Assembly (NCBI GenBank): GCA_002104895.1
Contig: MCFG01000397.1
Span: 35,001-50,000, forward strand
Source: Anaeromyces robustus
Lineage: Eukaryota; Neocallimastigomycota; Neocallimastigomycetes; Neocallimastigales; Neocallimastigaceae
Reading direction: 5' to 3'
Length of the DNA stretch: 15,000 bases
Below, one piece after another: positions 1 through 9,524 of this stretch; the stretch's first letter is position 1; each line of letters begins with the position of its first letter. The position numbers were made by a program, and so were the translations under genes. The notes beneath the pieces are model-generated. The model worked only from the letters and a program-made list of their open reading frames with translations. It was not told the origin of the DNA and searched no databases.

Positions 1-646
1 TATTATTATATATTTACATTTACTTATTGAAATAAACACACTTTATGAAATTAAAATAAAACATCATCATTTATTCACTTTTTTTATTCTTTTTATTTAA
101 ATATAAAAACATACTAAATTAAATCAAACTTTCCCATATAGTATCATAAATAAGTTAGAAAAATTATCTATTATTATAAATTAATATTTGGTCTGAGTTG
201 AAATACATATTTATTTCATTATAGCTTTTTTCTAAACTTTTTATAATATATATATATTCAAAAAAAATATTATGATTAATGATAAATAAAAAATGAAAAT
301 TGTATTAATTTATCCAAATATCATAATTCTCTTAAAATAATATGATATTATTTTTTAAAAAAAAAATTAAAACAATTTATTTTACTTTAATATTTTAAAA
401 AAGTTTAATAATTAATTATTTAAATAAACATTATTATTACAAATGATTTAAATTTTTTACGTTTCTTTTTCTTATTGCTGTTGTTATATTAGTTTATATT
501 AATAGTTTTGATGGCAAAATTTTTTATTAGAATTAATTGAAATATTTACAAGATTTTGATATAAAACTTTGGCATCATGTCGAAGTCATTAATTACTTTA
601 ATTTGCTTAATTACATTTTCATAAGAAAATAACTTTTATATAATAA
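1..646. other. A/T-rich intergenic sequence, no gene seen
   Basis: It has stop codons in all frames and no repeat above simple runs. The stretch 470-610 is slightly less A/T-skewed but matches nothing I recognise. Confidence 0.5.
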
Positions 647-1279
<633 letters not shown>

Positions 1280-1345
1280 AAATAAACGTTTTTCGTTTAT
1301 TTTAAAGAAAAAAAAGAAATTTTTTTTATAAAATTTCTTTTTTTT
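1280..1345. repeat. Two consecutive perfect hairpins upstream of the 18S fragment
   Basis: AAATAAACG (1280-1288) pairs with CGTTTATTT (1294-1302) around a T5 loop. AAAAAAAAGAAATTTT (1308-1323) pairs with AAAATTTCTTTTTTTT (1330-1345) around a six-base loop. They end 13 bases before the 18S-like 21-mer. Confidence 0.85.
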
Positions 1346-1358
1346 TTGTTAAGATAGT

Positions 1359-1379
1359 TACCTGGTTGATCCTGCCAGT
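1359..1379 (+). rRNA. Isolated 21-nt fragment matching the 5' end of eukaryotic 18S rRNA
   Basis: The stretch contains CCTGGTTGATCCTGCCAGT, the near-universal first bases of eukaryotic small-subunit rRNA, preceded by TA as in many natural 18S genes. Similarity is lost immediately after CCAGT: the expected AGTCATATGCTTGTCTC is replaced by A/T-rich sequence. No other SSU rRNA landmark follows in the next kilobases, so this is a fragment and not an rRNA gene. A chance match of this length at this GC content is very unlikely. Confidence 0.85.
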
Positions 1380-2169
1380 TATTATATATAATTATTTGTA
1401 TTTTTGGTAATTTATTTTTAGTATAAAATACTAGTATTAAAAAAAAAATATATTTTATGATATATTTTCAATTTATATATGACTTTGTAAATGAATAATT
1501 CTATTGTTATTCATAAATATAATATAATATATTGTAGTTATTTATATTTCGTTACAAAATATAAAAACTATAACAAATGCTACTTTATTATATATAATAT
1601 CATATTTAATATAACTATTTTTTTTTTTTATTTTTTTATTTAAAAGATAATAATGTAATGACTTTTAATACTAATTATAATATGATATATTTTATTATTA
1701 AAACTTAATCTATAAAAAAAATTATCTATCCATATATTCATCTAAATAACTGCTTAACCTTTTTATCTAATAAAGAAAAAAATTATTAATTGTTATTAAA
1801 AAAATTATATATATTAATTATTAATAATAATAAACTCTTTTAATTGATATAATATTAAAGATAATTATTCATTACATATTACTGTTTTCGATTTATATAT
1901 AATTTTAATAAATTTTATATAGTTATTTTTAACATTTATTATAAAAATGAAGCAATATTTATTCTTCATTATGTATAAAATTTTTTGTTTGATAATAATT
2001 AGTATTAGTATTAGTAATAATTTGTTCAATAATCATTTTTCAATATAGATATCTTTAAATTTTATATGTTATCAATTAAGAAAAAGTTTTCAAGAAAAAG
2101 TCGTAAAATAATGTAAAATAAAAAATATAATGACAGTACAAAATAATAAATTAATAATTTCAATTTATA
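1380..2169. other. A/T-rich sequence after the 18S fragment, no further rRNA or gene seen
   Basis: Searched by eye for downstream 18S landmarks (for example AGTCATATGC and GCCGCGGTAA) without success. No coding frame was found. Confidence 0.5.
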
Positions 2170-2262
2170 TGTAATAATTAAAAAAAATTTCTTTTATATT
2201 TTTTTTAATTATTACATTAAGATAAAAATAATACATATACATTAAGATAAAAATAATACATT
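2170..2262. repeat. 18-bp perfect hairpin followed by 25-bp direct repeats
   Basis: TGTAATAATTAAAAAAAA (2170-2187) is the exact reverse complement of 2199-2216, with an 11-base loop. The right arm runs into ACATTAAGATAAAAATAATA, present at 2214 and again at 2239 (period 25). A third partial copy (CATATACATTAAGATAAAA) starts at 2303. No function is recognised. Confidence 0.8.
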
Positions 2263-2502
2263 AATATAAAAGAAAATGATAATTACTCAGAAACAGAATT
2301 AACATATACATTAAGATAAAATTTAAAATTAATTATTATATATATAATGATGATACCAAATTAATGAGAATAATAAATTTCCATGATTCTATATTGCCAT
2401 AATAACTTGATTATTAATATTACTAAAATTATACAATTTTTTCTTTATATATTTATTCATTTTTTATGTGCATTTATTTATTTACTTTTATATTTTATGT
2501 GC

Positions 2503-2669
<167 letters not shown>

Positions 2670-2679
2670 TGTTTGTTTG

Positions 2680-3364
2680 TTAATAATTTGTGATTTCTGC
2701 TATATGATCTATATTTTCCATTAATTTTACAGTATTAGTACAAATATGACGAATTCTTTCATAGTTATCTGTTCCCATTGGGAGAGATTCATATGGAATT
2801 TCCATTCAGCTATTTAAATATAGAGCTTTGCAGCTTTAGTTGGATCATCAATTTGTTGACCATTTTATTCCATATAGAATTTCATATTCTCATTATATAA
2901 ACTTTTATAAGGTGAATCTTTGGATGCAGTGATTTTATAAGAAGAACCAAAAAAATTCTGTTTTCATAAAACCTGGTTTAACACCAGTCCCATGAGTACC
3001 AAAGGTCTTCACTTCTTGAGCAAGGATTTCAGAAATTGCTTTTAATGCATGTTATGTAGCACAATAAATACCTGAAAGAGGTCCTATATTATAGGCTTTT
3101 AAACTACTTACATTGAAAATATGATCATAGCCTTGGGAACACATTTACGGGAAGTACATTACGAATAGCATTCAATACTCAAAAAAATATTAACATCAAA
3201 TTCTTCACGAGTACTGGCATCATTCATTTCTTCAATAGTGGAAAAATGAGTAATTCCGTCATTATTAATCACAACATCAATTCTACCAAATTTATTTGTT
3301 GTTTCTTCCAATGCACATTTTACATCAGTTTCATCTTTTACATTCATGGAAAGAGGAAGGAAAG
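2680..3364 (-). pseudogene. Short-chain dehydrogenase/reductase (SDR) pseudogene, 5'-truncated, multiply frameshifted
   Basis: Read on the minus strand, the sequence gives recognisable classical SDR blocks in family order but in shifting frames. First is DVKCALEETTNKFGRIDVVINNDG (3302 down to about 3250; given as landmarks FGRIDVVINNDG), where the usual NNAG motif reads NNDG. Then come VLNAIRNVLP, GYDHIFNVSS (catalytic Ser region), GIYCAT followed by a stop, HALKAISEILAQEVKTFG, VKPGF and a C-terminal block ending ITNY with TAA at 2680-2682. The Lys of the YxxxK catalytic pair is TAA (3052-3054). Further in-frame TAA codons replace likely Lys at 2865-2867 and 2814-2816. Frameshifts lie near 3180, near 3150, in the A7 run 2949-2955 and near 2803. 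A likely intron acceptor (TATTGTAG, minus strand) ends at 3365. The cofactor-binding TGxxxGxG exon expected upstream (above 3400) was not found. It cannot encode a working enzyme. Confidence 0.85.
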
Positions 3365-4740
3365 CTACAATAAAATATAAAATTATTTTCAAATATATCA
3401 ACCTTTATATTATTATGATTTTCTTTTTATAATAACATCAGAAATTGAAAAAAAAATAATATTTTTCTTTATCTTTAAAACTATACTTTTTTAAAAAAAA
3501 AATAAAAATATAATTAATAAATTTTTAATACCAAATATAATGTTTATACGATTAAATTCGAAAAATATTGATTTTTATAATTAACAGTTTAAATATAAAA
3601 ACAAACATAAAAGTGATAATACTAATAACATTATAAGATTACTAAACGGAATATATTGGCATCATATAGTATTGAATATACCAATTTATTTTAATTTTTT
3701 TTAGGTAATTACCTCTTAGAAGAAGGAGGTAAAATAAACTAAGCTTATTCTTTCTTATATTATATGTTAATACTAATAAATTAAAGGCTTTCATGAATTT
3801 ATTGGTTTCTTTATTGTTATTATATTATATTTCATCACAATTATTAGCATTATCATTTTTATGTTTTTCTTTTTTTAATTTTTCTTCATATATTATAATT
3901 TAAAATTCGGTAAAGATGAAATATAAACTATATTTCAAAAAAAAATTAAGTAAATTTTAAAATTTTTATAATTAAATATCTTTATCAACTAGCTATATAA
4001 AAATATATGTTAATAATATATGTTGATATCAAAAAAAAAAAAAATAAAAATAACCAAAAATGTCAACTAAAATAATAACAATAATAAATAACACCAATAA
4101 TAATAATTATAAATTTCAATAATAAACATCAACCAAATATTTATTTTATTGTAAATAAATTAATTCGGACTTTCCATTATAATGTACATTTATTGCTATA
4201 AAAAAGAATATATTCAAATATGGTATAGAATAATTTTTCAAATTCCATTATACTCTATTATAAAACTTGAATAAAGGAATAATATTTTTTTTAAATATCA
4301 AAATTTATAGTTATTTTTTTTTTAAATTTTTTTTCTATCTAATGATGTAACTATATAATATTACTGATTATTCCTGTCCAAAAAAGATTGGAATTTTAAT
4401 AATTTGTTAATAATTGATTTGAAAATATTTACCAAATTCCAAATTTATTATAATACAATTTTATTATTTATCCATATATATATATATATAAGATTATCAG
4501 ACCCTAAACAATGGTTAATAATATAATATTTCTTAACCAGCTGCATAAAATTAGTTAGTTCAATATTTTGTAATAGTTTAATTTATAAATATAGTTTTCC
4601 ATGGAATAAACCTGAAAAGAACTATAATGATAAAGAAATTAATTAACATTATAAAGCTATTTCGATCTTTATTAGGTTATCAAAAATGTTTATAATTTTT
4701 TTAATATGTATAAAATTAAAGAAGTATTAAGTATAATTAA
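3365..4740. other. A/T-rich intergenic sequence; remnant SDR intron at its left edge
   Basis: The left edge on the minus strand looks like the 3' end of an intron of the SDR pseudogene. No upstream SDR exon (TGxxxGxG) was found. A short dyad TGGTTAA/TTAACCA lies at about 4511-4542. Otherwise only A/T runs are seen. Confidence 0.45.
3700..3735. repeat. Short hairpin TTACCTC/GAGGTAA
   Basis: TTACCTC pairs with GAGGTAA around TTAGAAGAAG (about 3709-3732), preceded by the palindrome GGTAATTACC. It lies upstream of the SDR pseudogene on its strand, with no assigned role. Confidence 0.5.
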
Positions 4741-4994
4741 AATTTAGTTAATTTTCAAATTGAAGTGATTTTTAAGTAATTAGTGTAGCCCTACAATCTT
4801 TAATAGCAACTAATATACTAGGTATCATTGACATTTATCTATTATTTAAACCATAGAAGTTGACCCTAATTTAGTTAATTTTCAAATTGAAGTGATTTTT
4901 AAGTAATTAGTATAGCCCTACAATCTTTAATAGCAACTAATATACTAGGTATCATTGACATTTATCTATTATTTAAACCATAGAAGTTGACCCT
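4741..4994. repeat. 127-bp tandem duplication, two copies
   Basis: Copy 1 (4741-4867) and copy 2 (4868-4994) are adjacent and differ at one position (G at 4785, A at 4912). They begin AATTTAGTTAATTTTCAAAT and end GTTGACCCT. The sequence is not simple repeat and has more C/G than its surroundings. No protein was recognised in it on either strand. The near identity points to a recent duplication. Confidence 0.95.
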
Positions 4995-5235
4995 AATCCT
5001 TAAGATCATGAATCTTATTATAATACTCTACAAATAAGATATTTTTTATATCGTAATTTCATATATTATCGAAACAAGTCCTAATGTAAAAATTTAGTTG
5101 ATAATAAAAAAAGATAAATCTCTTTGTCGAACCAGTATGTTAAAACTTTGTCTTAACAATCAGGATAAGACTAACCAACAGATTAAGAAGAATGAATATA
5201 AAAATAATTATAAGCCACATTATACATTATAATAT
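4995..5235. other. Moderately complex non-coding stretch between the tandem duplication and the transposon
   Basis: It contains short dyads such as GTCTTA/TAAGAC (about 5151-5171). No coding frame or known RNA was recognised. Confidence 0.4.
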
Positions 5236-5243
5236 AGTATTTG
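5236..5243 (+). repeat. Left target-site duplication, AGTATTTG
   Basis: It is identical to 6653-6660 and directly outside the left inverted terminus. The last G could instead belong to the element, making the duplication 7 bp. Confidence 0.65.
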
Positions 5244-5612
5244 GATGAAGTGCATTTCGAAAATTTGTATTTCGAAAACTTGTATTTCGTAAAATGGCTT
5301 GAATATTTTTTATTTAAAGCCACTTAATTTCATTAAAAATTAAATAAATAAATAATAATTAATTAAATAAATAAAGTTGCAATTTACAAAAATTTTTAAG
5401 TCACGTATAATTACGTGGGGCGTATATGCAATTGTGTCATTGTTTTGTGGCTTATTTCTACAATTTTTTTAAAGCCATATATTTAATTTATGGCGTTAAT
5501 AATAATTGTGTTGATATTTTATGACGTAAATATAAAAGCCACCAAAAATTTGGCGAATAAATTTAAACAAAATTAAAAATAAAAAAACATTTTTTTTAAA
5601 AAAAATAATAAT

Positions 5613-5803
5613 AAATAAAATAATAAATAAAGAAATAATAAATAATTAATAATTAAATAAATGTTTTATTTTTTAAATATAAAAAAAAAGAAAACATTTT
5701 TTTTAAACATTAAAAAATAAAATAAAAATAAGTAAACAATTGATTTTTTAAACATTTATTTAATTATTAATTATTTATTATTTCTTTATTTATTATTTTA
5801 TTT
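5613..5803. repeat. Perfect 54-bp inverted repeat (fold-back) inside the transposon-like element
   Basis: Positions 5613-5666 and 5750-5803 are exact reverse complements over 54 bp with an 83-bp spacer. Complementarity continues imperfectly outward to about 5581 and 5844 (AAAAAAACATTTTTTT against its complement). The arms contain only A/T except for a single G or C at two positions each. Confidence 0.9.
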
Positions 5804-5970
5804 ATTTATTTTATTATTAATTTTTTTTAAAAAAATGTTTTTTTATTTTTTATTTTGTTTTATTTTATTTTTTAATGATTAAAAAAAATATTTACTCTTT
5901 TTATTTTATTTTTTATTATAAAGGTATTAATAAGAATGCCTAACCAAATTATTATTATTTATTAGAGTGT

Positions 5971-6018
5971 TGTATTTTGCGATGGTGGTGCATTTCGAAA
6001 ATTTGTATTTCGAAAACA
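5971..6018 (+). repeat. Internal block of three 15-bp units of the transposon terminus
   Basis: The units are TGTATTTTGCGATGG (5971-5985), TGCATTTCGAAAATT (5989-6003, identical to the first left-end unit) and TGTATTTCGAAAACA (6004-6018), in the same orientation as the left end. It may be the left end of a second, nested copy or an internal transposase-binding array. Confidence 0.7.
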
Positions 6019-6652
6019 TTTTTAAATAAAATACTGTTAAAATATATATGATTTTGATATTGATATCTTAATTTATTTTTTTATTAATAATTTATACTTC
6101 AAAGTTTTATTCAAAAATATAAAATATACGCAATTACATTTTAATATATAATAATAAAATAAAAAATTATTCGCTAATTTATGATTAATAATAATAATTA
6201 ACAGCATATTTCAATTGTTATTTATTAAATATATTAATACGTTATTAAAAGAGAAGAATAAAATTTCAAGAATTAAAAATAAATAAGAAATTTATATTAG
6301 AATATTAAAATTGTATAAAAAATGGTTAAATTAAGTATTAATTAATATGATTTTAAATATTTTTAATAATAAATACTTTTATATTTATAATATTGATTAA
6401 TTTATAATTAAATTTATTTATTTTTTATTAATTTTATTTATTAATTTATTTATTATTTATTTATTTTTATTAATTTTTTATTATTAATTTATTTATTATT
6501 ATTTAATAATTTATTTACTTTATAATTTATTTATTTTATAATTTATTTATTAATTTATTTAATTATTACATTATAATGCGCCATTTTTTCCGAAATGCAC
6601 TTTTACGAAATACAAGTTTTTTAAATACAAATTTTCGAAATGCAACTCTCCC

Positions 6653-6660
6653 AGTATTTG
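6653..6660 (+). repeat. Right target-site duplication, AGTATTTG
   Basis: It is identical to 5236-5243 and directly follows the terminal CTCTCCC of the right inverted terminus. Confidence 0.65.
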
Positions 6661-6844
6661 CTTAATGGAAATTTAATAAAAATATTAATAATTATTTAGT
6701 ATATTTCTTTTCATTAATGATAATTTGTATATATATAACCAATTTTTATTTTATACTTATATTTTATTAGTATGTATTATAATATACAATATATTTCACT
6801 TTTTTATTATTCCTAAAAAAGCCACTAATATTTTTAAAATTACT

Positions 6845-6849
<5 letters not shown>

Positions 6850-6903
<54 letters not shown>
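6850..6903. repeat. AAT trinucleotide microsatellite
   Basis: An uninterrupted (AAT)n tract; the overlapping poly-Ile frame is an artefact. Confidence 0.95.
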
Positions 6904-7033
6904 TGTAAACTGAATAAAAATTGCATTGAAAATATACAAAAAAAAGTTAATTAATATTATTATATTCCATAAACTAATTCTTTTTAATAATTTTTAAAAA
7001 TATGAAAGTAAAAAAATTATATTATTAATATTT

Positions 7034-7180
7034 TCCGGGATCTTGAAGTAAGATTTCTTACTCAATTCTGTTAAATCCCACAATATTACCGTGGGATAAA
7101 AACCCGAATGAATGATTTTTCAAATTCATTAATATAAGCCATTTATGGTGAGTTGTGTGGCTTGATATAATACATCAAAT
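7034..7180. other. Series of five small hairpins with locally raised GC; possible structured RNA or MITE remnant
   Basis: Consecutive stems are AGTAAGA/TCTTACT (about 7047-7062), ATCCCAC/GTGGGAT (7075-7097), AATGAAT/ATTCATT (about 7108-7130), AAGCCA/TGGCTT with flanking ATAT pairing (about 7136-7163) and GATATAAT/ATTATAT (about 7164-7184). The first lies just after CCGGGATC. Clustered, perfectly paired stems containing C and G stand out in this A/T background. Not a recognisable tRNA, snRNA or rRNA; no coding frame is evident. Confidence 0.45.
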
Positions 7181-7490
7181 TATATTAAAAATAAATAGAA
7201 CCCGTAAATTTTACAATATTTTTAATATTTTTTCTGTCAAAAATTTTTTTTAAAAAAAAAATAAAGTCATTACTAATTATAATATTTTTTTACATTAATA
7301 TTTAGGTAACTTTTTAATTAATAAAGAAAAAACACAGTTTTATTTTATAATATTTATAAAAAATTATTTCTGTAAAATAATATATTATTATAAATAATAT
7401 AAATAATTATTTCTGTAATAATTTTTTTTATTATTATTTAAAATGTTTCCTACTCATTTCATAATAAAGTATAATTATTAAAGAATATAT

Positions 7491-7597
7491 TTATTTTATT
7501 TTATTTTATTTTATTTTATTTTATTTTATTTTATTTTATTTTATTTTATTTTATTTTATTTTATTTTATTTTATTTTATTTTATTTTATTTTATTTT
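7491..7597. repeat. TTTTA pentanucleotide microsatellite
   Basis: An uninterrupted array of TTATT/TTTTA units, followed by a short ATT run. It is the only pentanucleotide array in the window. Confidence 0.95.
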
Positions 7598-8793
7598 TAT
7601 TATTATTATTTTTTTTACCTGTAACAACATATATAAAAAAAATTGATTATTTTAAAGTTACTTTATTTAATTAAAATAATTTATATTAATAAAAATTACG
7701 TTTAATAATTTATATTAATGAATTTTTTTTTTTATTATTTTTAAAGTTTTAAAGTTTTATTATGAACTAACCCTTAATCGGATAGAACTGGATCAAAAAA
7801 AAAAATAACAACTTATCAAATTGATAGATTTTTTAATATATTAGTTAATAATTGATTTATTTTATTTTGTAATATATTGTAATATATTCAATCTATTTAT
7901 TAAAAGTAATTAAATATATAATAGAATATAAAAATATTTAATTATTTATTTAAACAGAAAAAAGAAAAAAATCTTCAATTTAACAAATGATATTAAAAAT
8001 TATAATAAATTGAAGAATATATTGGATACAATATATTCAATTAATTATTTATAAATATTTATATATATAACATATTTAATAATATTTAATAATATTTAAA
8101 AAAAAAAAAAAAAAAAAAAAGATTTAAAAAATCAAAATTAATAATAAATAATAATAATTATAATTATTAAATAATCCAAAAAATAAAAAAAAAAAAAAAT
8201 TAATTTGTTATATATAAAACGTTAAATTTAATTTTTTTTTTCTTTTTTTCTTTTTCTCTTTGCAATATTTTTTTTTAAAAAAGCAATTAATATAGAAAAG
8301 TAATATAAACTTTGAAAAAGAAGATAATAAATTTTCTTTTCATTGTTTAAATAAAAAAAAAAGAAAAAGAAAGATTAAATTATTTAAAAATAAAATAATT
8401 AAATTATTAAAAAAATATTAATAAAATAAAATTAAAAACAAAATAGAATAGTTTTTATAAATTCCATTTGCAATTAAAAAGATATTATTAATAATTAAAT
8501 AACATAATTAAAATCTATATATAAAAAGAAATTAAAAGAAAAAAAATAATTATTTTTAATAATAAAAGTCAATTAAAAATATTACAATATATAGAACAAA
8601 TAAAGATTATTAATTTATTAATTAAATCATATAGAAAAAAATAAAAAATATTATTTTTCAGAATTTATTCAATAAGAAAGAGGAATAATATAAAAAAAAT
8701 AATTTTATATATAATTATATAGTAATATATAGTAATATAACAATTTAGTTCAACATTTTTTTAATAATTTAAAAAAAAAACAAGAAAAACAAA
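7598..8793 (+). promoter_or_regulatory. Upstream region and probable 5' leader of the LrgA/LrgB-like gene
   Basis: No gene seen. It contains T/C-rich tracts (8231-8262), an A23 run (8098-8120), an A13-type run near 8187 and a very A-rich leader ending in AACAAAATGGG. No TATA box can be singled out in sequence this AT-rich. The transcription start is not determinable by eye. Confidence 0.35.
7972..8036. repeat. Overlapping dyads upstream of the LrgA/LrgB-like gene
   Basis: TCTTCAATTTA (7972-7982) is the exact reverse complement of 8006-8016. Immediately beyond, AATATATTG and CAATATATT form a second stem around GATA. The two pairings share TTGAAG-type bases, so alternative folds are possible. 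Confidence 0.6.
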
Positions 8794-9469
8794 ATGGGTA
8801 ATTCAAATAAAAAAGAACAAAGTCTTACTCAAAAATTAATTAATGACTGGATTTATGTTCCTATAGGTATAGCTATTATTATAGCCATTATTATTGGAGT
8901 TAACCAATTATTAAGAGTAAGCAATTTAATAGAAAAAAAATTATATAATTTAAATAAAAAGAAGTAATAAAATTAGCATTATACCCCAAATATTTTAAAT
9001 ATAATAATATAATTATAATATATATAAGATTTCCAAATAATATATTAATAATAAAAAAAAATTTTTTTTTTCTTTTATACTCCTTTTTTTTATTCGTTAA
9101 TAAATATAATATATAATATATAATAATATATATCAATATATTATCTCTATTATTATCTATTTTCTATTATTTATTATCAAAAAAAAAAAAAAAAATTTTT
9201 TTTTCTCTACAATAGGCTATTGGATTTAATTTCCCAGCTAATGTAGCAGCTATGCTTATTGTTGGTGCATTATTAATTACAGCTGAATATACTTTACCTA
9301 AAAATGTAATGAGTAAAATATTAAAGTGTATTGATCCTGCTATTGGTTTTTTAATGAAATGGATGATTATTTTCTTTGTTCCACCTCTTATTACTATTCT
9401 TAATTCAGATAATTTACCTACTGGTGGAGATATTATTAAACTTATTATTGTATTCTGTAAATATTTTTA

Positions 9470-9524
<55 letters not shown>

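Larger units (their letters stand above)
5244..6652. mobile_element. Non-autonomous DNA transposon-like element with 15-bp iterated inverted termini
   Basis: The left end carries three 15-bp units (5251-5265 TGCATTTCGAAAATT, 5266-5280 TGTATTTCGAAAACT, 5281-5295 TGTATTTCGTAAAAT). The right end carries the same three in inverse orientation (6630-6644, 6615-6629, 6600-6614) plus a fourth, TGCATTTCGGAAAAA, at 6585-6599. The 45-bp termini match at 42 positions. Flanking direct repeats AGTATTTG (5236-5243 and 6653-6660) look like a target-site duplication of 7-8 bp; the outer ends are G-rich (GATGAAG; GGGAGAGT in inverse). No transposase ORF is present. Such a TSD length is compatible with hAT-, P- or Merlin-type transposition, but the superfamily is not decided. 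A third block of units (5971-6018) lies inside, so a nested or composite structure is possible. Confidence 0.75.

Noticed and set aside
1359-2500. Complete or degenerate 18S rRNA gene
   Set aside because: Only the first 21 bases match; no later conserved SSU segment is seen.
2680-3364. Stop-codon reassignment (TAA as sense) making the SDR functional
   Set aside because: The LrgA/LrgB-like gene ends normally at TAA, and the SDR also has several frameshifts and lacks its 5' exon.
4741-4994. CRISPR-like or satellite array
   Set aside because: Just two directly adjacent copies without spacers; a simple tandem duplication explains it.
6725-6913. Plus-strand frame ending in poly-Ile
   Set aside because: Half of it is the AAT microsatellite; the rest is composition-driven hydrophobic sequence.
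8900-9136. Minus-strand 78-codon frame over intron 1
   Set aside because: Low-complexity Ile/Tyr/Leu/Lys sequence antisense to a well-supported intron.
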